From the NCBI GenBank assembly GCA_903927615.1, contig CAIYNU010000011.1, positions 1-64,000 on the forward strand: DNA of 64,000 nucleotides. Reading direction: 5' to 3'. Source of the stretch: an uncultured Rhodospirillales bacterium (GTDB lineage: Bacteria; Pseudomonadota; Alphaproteobacteria; Azospirillales; Azospirillaceae). Made by a program: the position numbers and the translations under genes. This document shows, in pieces, positions 46,186 to 56,674 of the stretch. The number at the start of each line of letters is the position of its first letter. The first letter of the stretch is position 1. The notes below the pieces were generated by a model. That model saw only the letters and a list, made by a program, of their open reading frames with translations. It was not told the DNA's origin and did not search any database.

Positions 46186-46845
46186 TCATGACGTGGCGGC
46201 CTCCGCGGCGGCGCGGAGGCTGGCGATGGCCGAGGCGTAGCTTGAGGCCGAGAACACGGCGTTGCCGGCGACCAGGACCCGGGCTCCGGCGGCGGCGATG
46301 GTGCCGGCATTGTCCGCGGTGACGCCCCCATCCACCTGAAGTTCGATGGGCCGGTCGCCGATCAGGGTCCGCAGGCGGCGGAGCTTGTCCAATTGGGCGG
46401 GTATGAATTTCTGGCCGCCAAAGCCCGGATTGACCGACATCACCAGAATCAGGTCAAGCCGGTCCAGCAAGTAGGTCACGGCCTCGGGCGGGGTGGCCGG
46501 GTTGAGCGACAGTCCGGCTTTTTTGCCCAAACCCCGGATCACCTGAAGGGTGCGGTCCAAATGGTATCCGGCCTCGGCATGGACGGTGATGATATCGCTG
46601 CCGGCGGTGGCGAAGGCTTCCAGATAGGGGTCCACCGGATCGATCATCAGGTGAACGTCCAGGACCTTGCGGGTGTGCGGGCGCAAGGCCCGGACCACCG
46701 CCGGCCCGATGGTGATGTTGGGCACAAAGTGACCGTCCATCACGTCAATATGGATGTAATCGGCACCGGCTTCGTCGATGGCCCGGGTTTCCTCGCCCAG
46801 TCGGGCGAAATCGGCCGAGAGAATCGACGGCGCAATCTTGATCAT
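46186..46845 (-). CDS. rpe: Ribulose-phosphate 3-epimerase
   Basis: A 219-residue TIM-barrel enzyme that interconverts ribulose-5-phosphate and xylulose-5-phosphate in the pentose-phosphate and Calvin cycles. Motifs are [59 protein letters not shown] and [12 protein letters not shown], which include the metal-binding His and Asp residues. It lies directly downstream of transketolase on the same strand. Confidence 0.96.
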   Translation of the reverse strand: MIKIAPSILSADFARLGEETRAIDEAGADYIHIDVMDGHFVPNITIGPAVVRALRPHTRKVLDVHLMIDPVDPYLEAFATAGSDIITVHAEAGYHLDRTLQVIRGLGKKAGLSLNPATPPEAVTYLLDRLDLILVMSVNPGFGGQKFIPAQLDKLRRLRTLIGDRPIELQVDGGVTADNAGTIAAAGARVLVAGNAVFSASSYASAIASLRAAAEAATS

Positions 46846-46960
46846 GGCGACGCCCCCAAGGGAACGGAGTTTGGGGCATCAAGGCCCCGGTGGGGTACTG
46901 GGTCCAGACCCATCGGCGCGAGCCTCCTGAAGGGACGTCTTGACGTTTTGCGGTCCGGAG

Positions 46961-47000
46961 GCTCACCGCCTTGCGGGGGCAGGGCAGAACCCTGCAAAAT
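46961..47000 (-). repeat. CAGGGC/GCCCTG hairpin repeat, copy c
   Basis: On the minus strand GCAGGGTTCTGCCCTGCCCC follows the transketolase stop by about five bases. It may act as a transcript end or processing hairpin. Confidence 0.65.
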
Positions 47001-47002
47001 CC

Positions 47003-49006
47003 CTAGCCCAGCCGTGCCTTCGCAGCGGCCACGATGGCGTCGGGCGTGATGCCGAAGTGGGCATAGACCTGATCGGGCGGTGCCGAGATGCCGAACCCGG
47101 GCATGCCGATCATCGCACCGTCGGTACCGACATGGCGTTCCCAACCGAACGCGCCGGCCGCTTCCACGGCAATCCGGACGGTGGCGGGGTTGATCACGGC
47201 GGTCCGGTAATCGGCGGGCTGTTGGGCGAACAGCTCCCAGGACGGCATCGAGACCACGGCGGTGCCGATGCCCTCGGCTTCCAACCGGGTTCGGGCGGTC
47301 AGGGCCAGGGTCACTTCGGAACCGGTGGCGATCACCGTGACCCGGCGGGGTCCGGCTTCGGCCTCGGCCAACACATAGGCTCCCTGGGCCGAGCGGTTTT
47401 CCGGGGTGTCGGTGCGGACGGTGGGCAGCGGTTGGCGCGACAGGGACAGCACGCTCGGCCCGGACCGGTGGCCAAGGGCGATGGCCCAGCATTCGGCGGT
47501 TTCGACGCCGTCGCAGGGTCGCAGCACCAGCAGATTGGGCATGGCCCGCAGGGAGGCCAGATGCTCGATGGGCTGGTGGGTCGGGCCGTCCTCGCCGACG
47601 CCGATGGAATCGTGGGTCAGAACGTGAATGACCCGCAGGGACATCAGCGCCGCCAACCGAATAGCGTTGCGCATGTAGTCGGAAAACACCAGGAAGGTGC
47701 CGCCATAGGGAATGAATCCACCATGAAGGGCGATCCCGTTCATGATCGCCGCCATGGCGAATTCCCGGATGCCGTAATGCAGGTAGGTTCCCGAGAAGTC
47801 GGTGGGCGTGACCGGCTTCATGCCCTTGGCGATGGTCAGGTTGGAATGGGTGAGGTCGGCGGAGCCGCCCACCAGTTCGGGAATGGTGGCGGCCAGCACG
47901 TCGAGCACGTCCTGGGACGACTTGCGGGCGGCGTTGGTCGGCTTGGTCTGGGCGACGGTGCGCTTGAAGCGGTCAAGCGCCTCGGGCAGGGCCAGGGGCA
48001 GGGTCCCGGCCATCACGCGCTCGAACTCTGTCCGTCGGGCCGGATCCGAGGCGGCGAATCGGGCGTCCCAGCTGTGACGGGTCGGGGTGCCGCGGCGGCC
48101 GGCGTTGCGCCAGGTGGCCAGGATCGGCTCGGGGACCTCGAACGGCGGATAGCCCCAGTCGAGGCGGTCACGCATGGCGGCGATTTCCGCGGCCCCCAGC
48201 GGCGCCCCATGAGTCTTTTCGCTGCCGGCCTTGGACGGCGCGCCATAACCGATGGTGGTCCGGCAGGCGATCATGGTCGGACGGTCGCTGTGACGGGCGG
48301 CCGTGATGGCTTGGGCGATGGCCTCGGGGTCATGCCCGTTCACCGCCGCGGTGTTCCAGCCGCTGGCTTGAAAGCGCAACCGCTGGTCATCCGAGACGGT
48401 CAGGTCGGTGGCGCCGTCGATGCTGATGCGGTTATCATCCCACAACAGGATCAGTTTGTTCAGCCGCAGATGGCCACCCAGCGAAATCGCTTCGTGGCTG
48501 ATGCCCTCCATCAGGCAGCCATCGCCGGCAATGACGTAGGTGTAATGGTCCACCAGATCCTGGCCGAAGCGGGCTTGGAGCATCCGTTCGGCCAGGGCGA
48601 AGCCAACGGCGTTGGCCAGGCCCTGGCCCAGAGGGCCGGTGGTGGTCTCGGCAATCAGCGGGTGGCCGACTTCGGGGTGGCCGGGGGTCTTGCTGCCCAA
48701 CTGCCGGAACGCGCGCACCTGATCCAGGTCCAGGTCCGGAAAACCGGCAAGAGCGCCCACCGCATAAAGCAGCATGGAGCCATGACCGGCCGACAGCACG
48801 AAGCGGTCGCGATCGTGCCAACGGGGCGCCGTCACGTCGTATTTCAGGAACCGGCTGAACAGCACGGTGGCGACGTCGGCCATGCCCAACGGCATGCCGG
48901 GGTGGCCGGATTTCGCCTTTTCGACCGCATCGGCGGCGAGCATGCGGACGGCGGTCGCCATGCGCTCGTGGCTGACAAGGGCCGAACCCTGTGCTTGGGC
49001 GGTCAT
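47003..49006 (-). CDS. tkt: Transketolase
   Basis: A 667-residue ThDP enzyme that moves two-carbon units between sugar phosphates. Features are [13 protein letters not shown], the GHGSMLLYA region, the ThDP motif [10 protein letters not shown] ending in LLWDDN, and [20 protein letters not shown] with LRPCDGVET in the pyrimidine domain. The ATG at 49006 has GAGG seven bases upstream. With rpe it forms a non-oxidative pentose-phosphate unit. Confidence 0.96.
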   Translation of the reverse strand: MTAQAQGSALVSHERMATAVRMLAADAVEKAKSGHPGMPLGMADVATVLFSRFLKYDVTAPRWHDRDRFVLSAGHGSMLLYAVGALAGFPDLDLDQVRAFRQLGSKTPGHPEVGHPLIAETTTGPLGQGLANAVGFALAERMLQARFGQDLVDHYTYVIAGDGCLMEGISHEAISLGGHLRLNKLILLWDDNRISIDGATDLTVSDDQRLRFQASGWNTAAVNGHDPEAIAQAITAARHSDRPTMIACRTTIGYGAPSKAGSEKTHGAPLGAAEIAAMRDRLDWGYPPFEVPEPILATWRNAGRRGTPTRHSWDARFAASDPARRTEFERVMAGTLPLALPEALDRFKRTVAQTKPTNAARKSSQDVLDVLAATIPELVGGSADLTHSNLTIAKGMKPVTPTDFSGTYLHYGIREFAMAAIMNGIALHGGFIPYGGTFLVFSDYMRNAIRLAALMSLRVIHVLTHDSIGVGEDGPTHQPIEHLASLRAMPNLLVLRPCDGVETAECWAIALGHRSGPSVLSLSRQPLPTVRTDTPENRSAQGAYVLAEAEAGPRRVTVIATGSEVTLALTARTRLEAEGIGTAVVSMPSWELFAQQPADYRTAVINPATVRIAVEAAGAFGWERHVGTDGAMIGMPGFGISAPPDQVYAHFGITPDAIVAAAKARLG

Positions 49007-49063
49007 TGGTATCCTCTTTTGGCAACACACACGAAAACCACAAAGAAGCGGTATGGCATCCGC

Positions 49064-50143
49064 TCACTTTCGATTGAGCATCCAGGCGCACGGAAAAACC
49101 GGAGCCAGATAAAGCAAGTACATCAGCGGAATGGCGATCGAAGCCTTGCCCGCCAGACCGGTCAGGCCCAAGGACGCGCTTTGCAGCACCACCACCAGCA
49201 CCGCGGCCACAGCGATGCGGCGGGTCTGGCCCCGGCGATTGTAGTCGCCGCACAGCAAGGCGGTCAGCGCGATCATGGTATAGGCCAGCGCCAGCAGCGG
49301 CGTCGACAACCGCATGTGCAGTTCGGCGTCGTATTGCCGCAACATGTAGGGGCTGTCCTGGACCTCGGGGGGAGGGTTGAGCAATTCCTCCATGGAACGT
49401 TCGCGGGGATCGGCCTGCCGGTCCTGGGGCTTGTCATCCGACACCTGGAAGTCCACCAGATAGCGGTCGAAATACAATTCCGACATTTTCGCGGTTTTGG
49501 TTTCGACCTCTTGTCTCAGGCCGTCGAGCATGATCACCTTGATGCCGCCCGGCGAGTCGGCCATCACCCCGCGCTGGGCCAGGATCGAGATATCTTTGCC
49601 GGGCTGGCGGGTGTCATGGACCAGCAGGCCTTGCATCTCGCCATTGTCCAGGCGCTTGCGCAAATAGACGGTCAGACCGTCGGAGATGTCGTTGAAGGCG
49701 CCCTCGCGGATGAGTACGGTGGCGAATTCGTGGCGAACGGCGTATTGCAGGCGAACCAGTTCGCGGTTGGCATACGGACTGGCGTAGACATTCAGAAAGT
49801 AGACGACCAGGACCACGAACAACGCCAGGACGATCGCCGGGTTGGCCAGTCGCCAGGGGCCCATGCCGACCGCCCGCATCACCACCAGTTCGCTGTCCAC
49901 GGTCAGCTTGTTGTAAGAAAACAACACCGCGCCGACCAGTGCAATCGGCATGATCACACCGAGGAAGGTCGGCACCGTCAGCACCATCATCCACAGGAAC
50001 ACGGTGAACGGAGCGCCGGCGTTGATTACCATGTCGATCAGCTTGAGCGACTGTGTGACCCAGATGGTCATGGTCACCGCCAGCGTCGAAAACAGGGCGG
50101 TGAGAAACAGGTTGCGGAACAGGTATCGGCCGATACGATTCAT
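49064..50143 (-). CDS. LPS export permease, LptF/LptG family
   Basis: A 359-residue inner-membrane permease with three N-terminal helices, a periplasmic beta-jellyroll domain and three C-terminal helices, the LptF/LptG topology. It works with the LptB ATPase to extract lipopolysaccharide. The region FSYNKLTVDSELVVMRAVGM corresponds to the coupling helix and resembles LptF more than LptG; only one of the pair is present here. Its ATG overlaps the GT9 stop as ATGA, with AAGGA six bases upstream, which ties it to lipopolysaccharide sugar transfer. Confidence 0.88.
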   Translation of the reverse strand: MNRIGRYLFRNLFLTALFSTLAVTMTIWVTQSLKLIDMVINAGAPFTVFLWMMVLTVPTFLGVIMPIALVGAVLFSYNKLTVDSELVVMRAVGMGPWRLANPAIVLALFVVLVVYFLNVYASPYANRELVRLQYAVRHEFATVLIREGAFNDISDGLTVYLRKRLDNGEMQGLLVHDTRQPGKDISILAQRGVMADSPGGIKVIMLDGLRQEVETKTAKMSELYFDRYLVDFQVSDDKPQDRQADPRERSMEELLNPPPEVQDSPYMLRQYDAELHMRLSTPLLALAYTMIALTALLCGDYNRRGQTRRIAVAAVLVVVLQSASLGLTGLAGKASIAIPLMYLLYLAPVFPCAWMLNRK

Positions 50144-51117
50144 CGCTGGTCCTTCGGGAAGGCGGGCTCGCGGGCCGGGGCGCTGGCGTCACGCAGCCTC
50201 AGGGCCGCTTCGACCTCGTCCACCGTGAGGTCGGCAAGATGCGGGCGCTGGAGCCAGGTTGCCGCCGGGCCGAGGGGCGCCATGCGCTCGGCAATGGTAT
50301 GATGGGACATCAGCATCAGGGTCGGCGTTCCCACGGCGGCTGTAATGAAAATCGGTCCGGTGTCGTTGCCGATGGCCCCCAGCGCCGCCCGGGCAACACC
50401 TGCCACCTCCAACAGACTGGTCTTGCCGGTCAGATCACGGATTGCCGGCGCCCTTGCCCGCAGTTCGGCCACCGCTTCCCGGTCGGCGCCGGTGCCGATC
50501 ACCACGGTGGCGATGCCGCGCCGCTCCAACCGGCAAGCCAGGTCCGCATAATGGTTGGCCGGCCAGCGCTTGTAAAGGCGATGGGGTGAGCAACCCGGGA
50601 CCATCACCACGAACCGGTCCGGCAGGTTGAATCCGGCAATGTCGGCATCCAGCCAGGCAAGGTCGGCCGAACCGGCCGGCGGCAGGCCGGCCGACGCCAC
50701 ATGAGCCAGCAGACGGTCGCGATTGTGGCCGGACAGGCTGTGGAAGTCGGGGCGCGGGTGAGAGCAGCCGCGGACCGCTCCCGACCATTCGGGCCGCCGG
50801 GGACCGGCCAGCAGTCGGAAATACAGGCTGGTCCGTTGATTGCTTTGCAGATCATAAATCCGGGACAGCGATTCCCGCCGCAGCCGGCGCACCAGATCCG
50901 CCCAGGCGGCGAATTGCCACGCCTTGGCACGGGAATCGATCCAGACCTCGTCGAACCAAGGCATCGACGCGCCGAACGCCGCAAAAGGACGTGACGTCAT
51001 CAGGATCAACCGGCTGGCGGGATGGTGGGCACGGATGGCGTGGAACGCATCCAGGCTTTGCATGAGGTCGCCGAGCGCACCAAGCTTGATCACCAGCACT
51101 GAGCGGGACGTGGACAA
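50140..51117 (-). CDS. Glycosyltransferase family 9, heptosyltransferase-like
   Basis: A 325-residue (approximate) GT9 enzyme, the family of ADP-heptose:LPS heptosyltransferases. The N-terminus SVLVIKLGALGDLMQSLDA is the donor-domain signature. The C-terminal domain has MVPGCSPHRLYKRWPANHY and GNDTGPIFITAAVGTPTL. A TTG at 51117 is a tentative start, because the longer frame to 51264 reads as non-protein-like sequence and no good ribosome binding site is visible. Coupling to the Lpt permease supports a role in lipopolysaccharide core assembly. Confidence 0.85.
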   Translation of the reverse strand: MSTSRSVLVIKLGALGDLMQSLDAFHAIRAHHPASRLILMTSRPFAAFGASMPWFDEVWIDSRAKAWQFAAWADLVRRLRRESLSRIYDLQSNQRTSLYFRLLAGPRRPEWSGAVRGCSHPRPDFHSLSGHNRDRLLAHVASAGLPPAGSADLAWLDADIAGFNLPDRFVVMVPGCSPHRLYKRWPANHYADLACRLERRGIATVVIGTGADREAVAELRARAPAIRDLTGKTSLLEVAGVARAALGAIGNDTGPIFITAAVGTPTLMLMSHHTIAERMAPLGPAATWLQRPHLADLTVDEVEAALRLRDASAPAREPAFPKDQR

Positions 51118-51290
51118 GGGGCGCGATACCGTCGTGGCGGAAGAGAGGGCAGGCGAGGGGATACAGGCCGGACGACCGCAAAAACTGCTCGCCGCCGTTC
51201 GACCCCAATATGTCCTCCGGAACGCCCCGGATGTCAAAGCCCTTTTCCCGACACCGGCGGGCACCCGGCGGTTTTCCCGAAGGCTATGGC

Positions 51291-51659
51291 CTAAGATTTC
51301 AGCAGTTGAGTGATCTTGTCGCTCAACTCTTCGTTCCGGAACGGTTTCATCAGGGTCGCATCAGCCTTGAGCCGGGCCAGATGCAGCGCCATGTACGCCG
51401 GCACGGTGGGCGCCCCGCCGGACATCGCGAGAACCTTAGGACGGCTTTCCAGGCTGGCGAGGTGCATGATCACCTCGGTTCCGTCCTGCTCGGGCATCAT
51501 GATGTCGGTGATGACCAGATCGAACCGCCGGGCGTTGAGCATCGAGATCGCCTCGCGGCCATCCCGCGCCTCGGCGACGGCGTAGCCGGCGGCCTGGAGA
51601 AACTCAACAATGCCTTCGCGAAGGTCGTCGACATCGTCAACCACAAGAATATCAGCCAT
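51291..51659 (-). CDS. Stand-alone response-regulator receiver protein
   Basis: A 122-residue single receiver domain. The acidic pocket is VVDDVDD, the phosphoacceptor Asp52 lies in LVITDIMMPEQDG, and the switch residues are Ser in LAMSGG and Lys in LMKPF. No output domain is present, so it works by protein contact or as a phosphorelay intermediate. GGAG lies eight bases upstream. Its kinase partner is not adjacent. Confidence 0.9.
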   Translation of the reverse strand: MADILVVDDVDDLREGIVEFLQAAGYAVAEARDGREAISMLNARRFDLVITDIMMPEQDGTEVIMHLASLESRPKVLAMSGGAPTVPAYMALHLARLKADATLMKPFRNEELSDKITQLLKS

Positions 51660-51977
51660 GAAGCCAGCTCCGGTCAGGATGGGGGTGGGGGGGGCTAACG
51701 CTGTCGGGCAAACCTTAGTGCATGTCCGGTGGAAAATGGATCGAAAAGAGCAGTCCCATCCTCTTGGGATCAAAGTCCACCAAATGAGATCGGTAAGCCA
51801 TAATACCGACCCATCGCCGGTTTCCGACCGCGACTGCGGGCGTGCGCCTCCGTGGGCGCGAAGCCAAGGGCGTTCAACACACAAGGGGAGCTTTTGCGGA
51901 GGCATCATCAAAGTGCGATGGCTATGACGCCTTCCAGCCCTGGCCAAGGGCCGTCGCCGTTGCTATGGTCAGCCGCC

Positions 51978-53210
51978 ATGACCGAACCCGCTCTCATCCC
52001 GCCGCCCGTCGAGTCTGCCGAAGCCCAGGCCCGCCCCGAAATTCATTTGATGGCGGGGCGGGATAAACGTCTGCGGTTGGGACATCCCTGGGTTTATTCC
52101 AACGAAATTCGGATGAGCGAGGCGGCCAAGGCCTTGCCGGTCGGTGGGCTGGTGCGGCTGGTGGCGCCCGATGGGGCCGGTCTCGGCACCGCCATGTTCA
52201 ATCCCCATACGTTGATCGCGGCCCGCCGGTTGACCACCGAAGGCGAGGCGGTGATCGACCGGGCGTTCTTCGCCCGGCACCTCCGGCGGGCGCTGGCGCT
52301 GCGCAGCCGGCTGTTCGACCGGCCCTTTTACCGGCTGATCCATGCCGAGGCGGACGGGTTGCCGGCCCTGGTGGTCGATCGCTTCGGCGATGTGGTGGTG
52401 GTTCAGGCCAATGCCGCCGGGATGGACCGGTTGCTACCGGAACTGGTCGATGCGCTGGACTTGGTGTTGGCGCCGTCGGCGATGGTGCTGCGCAACGATA
52501 GCCCGACGCGCGCGCTGGAAGGGTTGGTCACCGAGACCCGACTGATCAAGGGCAGTCTCGACGGACCGGTTCGTCTGGAGGAAAACGGCACGGTGTTCTT
52601 CGCCGATCCGCTGGGCGGTCAGAAAACCGGCTGGTTTTATGATCAGCGGGACAATCGCGGTTTCATCGCCCGTCTGGCCGGCGGCGCCCGGGTGCTCGAC
52701 CTTTACACTTATCATGGCGGCTTCGCGGTCCAGGCGGCCTGCGCCGGGGCGGCCCGGGTCGAAGCGGTGGACCGTTCCGAAGCCGCTTTGGCCTATGCGG
52801 CTCGAGCCGCCGGGGCGAATGGCGTTGCGGCGGTGTGCGACTTTCGCCGGGCGGATGCCTTCACCGAACTGGAGCGGCTGGCCGAAGCCGGCGAACGCTT
52901 TGATGTGGTGGTGGCAGACCCGCCGCCATTCGCCCGGGCCAAGAAGGACGTGGCGGCAGCCAGCCGCGCCTATCGCAAGCTGGCGCGGCTCGGCGCGCGC
53001 GTCACGGCGCGCGGCGGGGTGTTGCTGGTGGCGTCATGCAGCCACAACATCGACCCCGGGACCTTCGTCGATCTGGTGGCCTATGGGGTGGCGGACGCCC
53101 AACGTAACGGTCGGATCCTGCGCCAGGCCGGTGCCGCGCCCGATCACCCGGTCCATCCGCTGTTGCCGGAAACCGCCTATCTCAAGGCGGTGGTGGTGCA
53201 TCTGGATTGA
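51978..53210 (+). CDS. Class I rRNA methyltransferase, RlmI/RlmK-like
   Basis: A 410-residue protein with an N-terminal PUA-like domain (MAGRDKRLRLGHPWVYSNEI) and a Rossmann SAM-dependent methyltransferase domain. Family motifs are TGWFYDQRDNR, VLDLYTYHGGFAVQAA (SAM loop), FDVVVADPPPFARAKKD and LLVASCSHN with the catalytic cysteine. It probably makes m5C in 23S rRNA; the exact site is unknown. Confidence 0.9.
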   Translation: MTEPALIPPPVESAEAQARPEIHLMAGRDKRLRLGHPWVYSNEIRMSEAAKALPVGGLVRLVAPDGAGLGTAMFNPHTLIAARRLTTEGEAVIDRAFFARHLRRALALRSRLFDRPFYRLIHAEADGLPALVVDRFGDVVVVQANAAGMDRLLPELVDALDLVLAPSAMVLRNDSPTRALEGLVTETRLIKGSLDGPVRLEENGTVFFADPLGGQKTGWFYDQRDNRGFIARLAGGARVLDLYTYHGGFAVQAACAGAARVEAVDRSEAALAYAARAAGANGVAAVCDFRRADAFTELERLAEAGERFDVVVADPPPFARAKKDVAAASRAYRKLARLGARVTARGGVLLVASCSHNIDPGTFVDLVAYGVADAQRNGRILRQAGAAPDHPVHPLLPETAYLKAVVVHLD

Positions 53211-53303
53211 AACCGGCGCTTCCATCGGGGCATATGGGGTCCACGCAACCCGCTTTCCGGCCGGGCCGGGCGGTTACGGGTGTGTACAGCGCCAAAAAAA
53301 GAG

Positions 53304-54416
53304 TCAGGCGACCAGGGCGTCGCGGCCGCGCAGGCTGGTGCTCTTGAGCTGGCCGCAAGCCGCCATAATGTCCTGGCCACGGGGGGTTCTGACCGGGCTC
53401 GCATAGCCGGCGGCATTCACCAAGTCACCGAAGGTCTGGATGGCGTCCGGCGTCGAGCATTCATACGGCGCGCCCGGCCAGGGATTGAACGGGATGAGAT
53501 TGATCTTGGCGGGAATCCCCTGGAGCAGGCGCACCAGGGCGCGGGCGTCGGCAGGACTGTCGTTGACGCCCCGGAGCATCACATATTCAAAGGTGATTCG
53601 GCGGGCATTGGTGGCGCCGGGGTAGGACCGGCAGGCGGCCAGCAGGTCGGCCAGCGGATACTTGCGGTTGATCGGCACCAACTGGTCGCGAATTTCGTCG
53701 GTGACGGCGTGCAGGCTGACCGCCAGATTGACGCCCAATTCCTCGCCACAGCGTTTCATCACCGGGACCACGCCGGAGGTCGACAGGGTGATGCGGCGCT
53801 TGGAGATGGCGATGCCGTCACCGTCCATGACGATCTTGAGCGCGGTGGCCACATGTTCAAAATTCAATAACGGCTCGCCCATTCCCATCATGACGATGTT
53901 GGACAGCAGGCGACCGTCGGGCGGCGCCGGCCATTCGGCCAACGCATCCCGGGCCAGCATGATCTGGCCCAAAATCTCGGCAGCATCCAGATTCCGCACC
54001 AATCGTTGGGTCCCGGTATGACAGAACCGGCAGGTCAGGGAGCACCCCACCTGGGACGACACGCACAAGGTGCCGCGGTCTTCTTCGGGAATATGGACGG
54101 TCTCGATTTCGTGGCGGTCTGCCATGCGGAGCAGCCACTTACGGGTGCCGTCGGCGGACTGGAGGTCGCGGGCCACCTCGGGGCGCCGAATCACGTACGC
54201 TTCGGCCAGGCGCTCGCGAACCGCCTTTGCCAGCGTCGTCATCACGGCGAACGAGGTTGCGCCCCGGTGATAAATCCAATGCCAGAGCTGTCGCGTCCGG
54301 AAGGGCTCCAGCCCAAAGGCAGCCAATTCGGCGGCCAGGGCTTCCCGACTGAGTCCAACCAACGCCTTGCGGCCGTCGGCGACAGCGGCAACGGCGTCCG
54401 TCTCACCTGGGGTCAT
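53304..54416 (-). CDS. rlmN: Dual-specificity rRNA/tRNA adenine-C2 methyltransferase RlmN
   Basis: A 370-residue radical-SAM enzyme that methylates A2503 of 23S rRNA and A37 of some tRNAs. The cluster motif is [13 protein letters not shown]. Others are [44 protein letters not shown] and the C-terminal [14 protein letters not shown] with the methyl-carrying Cys. It converges with the RlmI-like gene. Confidence 0.95.
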   Translation of the reverse strand: MTPGETDAVAAVADGRKALVGLSREALAAELAAFGLEPFRTRQLWHWIYHRGATSFAVMTTLAKAVRERLAEAYVIRRPEVARDLQSADGTRKWLLRMADRHEIETVHIPEEDRGTLCVSSQVGCSLTCRFCHTGTQRLVRNLDAAEILGQIMLARDALAEWPAPPDGRLLSNIVMMGMGEPLLNFEHVATALKIVMDGDGIAISKRRITLSTSGVVPVMKRCGEELGVNLAVSLHAVTDEIRDQLVPINRKYPLADLLAACRSYPGATNARRITFEYVMLRGVNDSPADARALVRLLQGIPAKINLIPFNPWPGAPYECSTPDAIQTFGDLVNAAGYASPVRTPRGQDIMAACGQLKSTSLRGRDALVA

Positions 54417-54520
54417 GACGACTCACGCGACCTGCGGCTCCCATCAAGCAAATGGCGTTCCCCGCCCCGGGTGGCAACGCCACCGCCCGGGCTGCGGGGC
54501 CGATCCAGTCCCTATCAAGA

Positions 54521-55063
54521 CTATTTTTTTCCACAGGCCTTGTTGATGGCGGAGAAAGCATCCCCGGTTCCGGACAGGCTATAGCTGTCGGTGGTGTTGG
54601 TTCCCCGCTCGGAGATGCCCTTGACCACCATAGAGTCGCCGGTCCGGATCGCGGCCGCGATATCCCGGTCGGTGGACTCGTCCTTGGCCCAGGCGGTGTC
54701 ACCGTCGGTAAACAAAGTGAAGGAGCGGCGATCGATCTTGAGGATCACCTCACTCTTCTTCTTATAGGTATACCCGGCGGTGATGCTGACGACGTTAAAG
54801 CTTTTCTCGGCGGGCCGATGGGTTATCAGGACATAGACGCCGCCTCGAGGCTTGTTCTTCGGTTCCATCTTCCCGGGCTGGGACGACATGTAACAGACCT
54901 TGTGGCCGTTCTCTTCATAGGAGAACGCCTTCCAGTCGTCGAAGTTGCCAAGCAGTTTGGTGTTGGCCTTGGCAGCGGGCGCGGCAACGGTCGGTCCGGC
55001 CATGCCCGCCAGCACCACGGCAAGCAGGAGGATGAGCAATCGGGAGGGGGCAAAGGCGATCAT
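54521..55063 (-). CDS. Invasion-associated locus B (IalB) family protein
   Basis: A 180-residue exported protein with signal peptide ending near TVAAPAAKA. The mature part has NFDDWKAFSYEENGHKVCYM and the C-terminal SGTGDAFSAINKACGKK, with two cysteines that can form a disulfide. IalB proteins are common alphaproteobacterial envelope proteins of poorly known function. It is divergent from the ECF sigma gene. Confidence 0.82.
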   Translation of the reverse strand: MIAFAPSRLLILLLAVVLAGMAGPTVAAPAAKANTKLLGNFDDWKAFSYEENGHKVCYMSSQPGKMEPKNKPRGGVYVLITHRPAEKSFNVVSITAGYTYKKKSEVILKIDRRSFTLFTDGDTAWAKDESTDRDIAAAIRTGDSMVVKGISERGTNTTDSYSLSGTGDAFSAINKACGKK

Positions 55064-55346
55064 GAGAAGACAGGGGGTTCGTTTCGGAACGGCCGGAGGT
55101 TACCCCAGATCGGGGCGCCAATTCCAGCGTTGCGCCACGGCGGCACGCATCTTGTTCCGGAGCGGCCAAGGCTGCCGTCGGGTTCGGCGATTTCCGCAGA
55201 ATTCCTCGGTGGTCCAATGACGGCGAATTTGCGTACTGACATCCGATATGATAAACGCCCTCCGCCAAGCCTTGCCTTCTGCCGGAGCGACGGTGTGCCA
55301 ATGGTGGCACCCGCCGTTGGTGGCGGATATCGCTACGCTGTGGGTC

Positions 55347-55925
55347 ATGGTTGAAATCGATCTGACTGATCGGGCTGTTTTGGGGCAGAATCTTGATGAA
55401 CTGGTGTTGGCGGTTGGCCGCGAGCGCAGTCGTCGGGCTTTTGGTGCCTTGTTCGGGCATTTTGCCCCGCGCCTGAAATCCTATCTGAAGCGCCTGGGCA
55501 CGGAGTCCAGCCAGGCCGAGGAACTGGTGCAGGAGGTGATGCTGCTGGTCTGGCATCGGGCAGAGACCTTTGATCCGACTCAGGCGAACGCCAGCACCTG
55601 GGTGTTCACGATTGCCCGCAACAGGCGAATCGACGCGATTCGCCGCGAACGTCGGCCCGAGTTCGACCCCAACGACCCGGCATTGGTACCGCAAGCGGCA
55701 GAAGCCGCTGACCGTGTTGTCGAGACCGGGCAGGAGACCGCGCGCCTGCGCGCCGCCATCGGTGCGCTGCCCCGAGAGCAAGCTGATCTGCTGCGTCTTG
55801 CGTATTTCGACGACAAGCCGCACAGCGTCATTTCCGCGGAACGGGGCATTCCGCTGGGAACCGTCAAGTCCCGCCTGCGACTGGCGCTTGACCGGTTGCG
55901 AAGACTTTTGAGGGAACCGGTATGA
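55347..55925 (+). CDS. ECF sigma factor, RpoE/ECF11-like (singlet-oxygen response)
   Basis: A 192-residue group IV sigma factor. Region 2 is seen in GALFGHFAPRLKSYLKRLG through ELVQEVMLLVWHRAETFDP and TFTIARNRRIDAIRRERRP-type sequence (here VFTIARNRRIDAIRRERRP). Region 4 reads LPREQADLLRLAYFDDKPHS and GIPLGTVKSRLRLAL. It resembles Rhodobacter RpoE, which responds to singlet oxygen. The ATG at 55347 matches that family's N-terminus; an upstream ATG at 55248 would add 33 unusual residues. The stop overlaps the anti-sigma gene as ATGA. Confidence 0.92.
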   Translation: MVEIDLTDRAVLGQNLDELVLAVGRERSRRAFGALFGHFAPRLKSYLKRLGTESSQAEELVQEVMLLVWHRAETFDPTQANASTWVFTIARNRRIDAIRRERRPEFDPNDPALVPQAAEAADRVVETGQETARLRAAIGALPREQADLLRLAYFDDKPHSVISAERGIPLGTVKSRLRLALDRLRRLLREPV

Positions 55926-56587
55926 TTGAGCCCAAGTTTCATCCGGGAGAGGAGATACTCCTGGATTACGCCGGCGGTAGTCTGGCCGAGCCGCTGGCTT
56001 TGGTGGTTGCGACTCACCTGGCTTTTTGTCCCTGGTGCCGCCGTCAGGTGGCCGAGTTGGAGGCCATCGGCGGCGCCCTCCTTGAGGACGAGGAACCCGA
56101 ACCGCTATCGCCGAATTGCCTGGCCGAGATGATGGCGCGCCTGGATGAGGGCGGCGGTCCGGGCAAGGGCCAGCGGGGAGAGTGCCGGGCCGATCCGGAT
56201 CCGGTTCCGATTCCCGAACCTTTGCGCAGCTATCTGGGGGGGGCGCTGGCCAGTCTGAACTGGCGGCCGGTAGGGCGCGGCCTTGACCAAGTCGATCTGG
56301 GGCTGGGGCGGGGGCCGGTCAAGGCTTGCCTGGTGCGTCTCCGGGCCGGTGCCGCGGTCCCCCGCCACAGCCACCAGGGTCTTGAAATGAATCTGGTGCT
56401 GGTCGGCGGATACTGGGACCAACGCGGGCACTACCACCGGGGGGATGTGGTGATCGACGACGACACCGTGGATCATCGCCCGGTTGCCGAGTGCGGCGGC
56501 GATTGCGTCTGCCTTAACGTTACCGACGCGCCGCTGCTGATGACCGGCGGCCTCATGCGGTTGCTGCCGTCCAGACTTCGCTGGTAG
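55922..56587 (+). CDS. chrR: ChrR-type zinc-binding anti-sigma factor
   Basis: A 221-residue cytosolic anti-sigma factor. The N-terminal ASD has the zinc ligands His7, His32, Cys36 and Cys39 (THLAFCPWC), the same arrangement as in Rhodobacter ChrR. The C-terminal cupin has RHSHQGLEMNLVLVGGYW and a later His in TVDHRPV. It should hold the sigma factor until singlet oxygen acts on it, and it is translationally coupled to the sigma gene. Confidence 0.93.
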   Translation: MIEPKFHPGEEILLDYAGGSLAEPLALVVATHLAFCPWCRRQVAELEAIGGALLEDEEPEPLSPNCLAEMMARLDEGGGPGKGQRGECRADPDPVPIPEPLRSYLGGALASLNWRPVGRGLDQVDLGLGRGPVKACLVRLRAGAAVPRHSHQGLEMNLVLVGGYWDQRGHYHRGDVVIDDDTVDHRPVAECGGDCVCLNVTDAPLLMTGGLMRLLPSRLRW

Positions 56588-56674
56588 GACCGCCGCGACC
56601 GTTCAGGGGATGCGCGTAGTCTGGCCGCAGATACCGTGCGGGAGTGAGTCTTCAAAGCCTTTGCATTCCTCAGA

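Noticed and set aside
46940-50302. 1120-codon plus-strand open frame
   Set aside because: It is antisense to tkt and the Lpt permease, with the same shadow composition and no domain.
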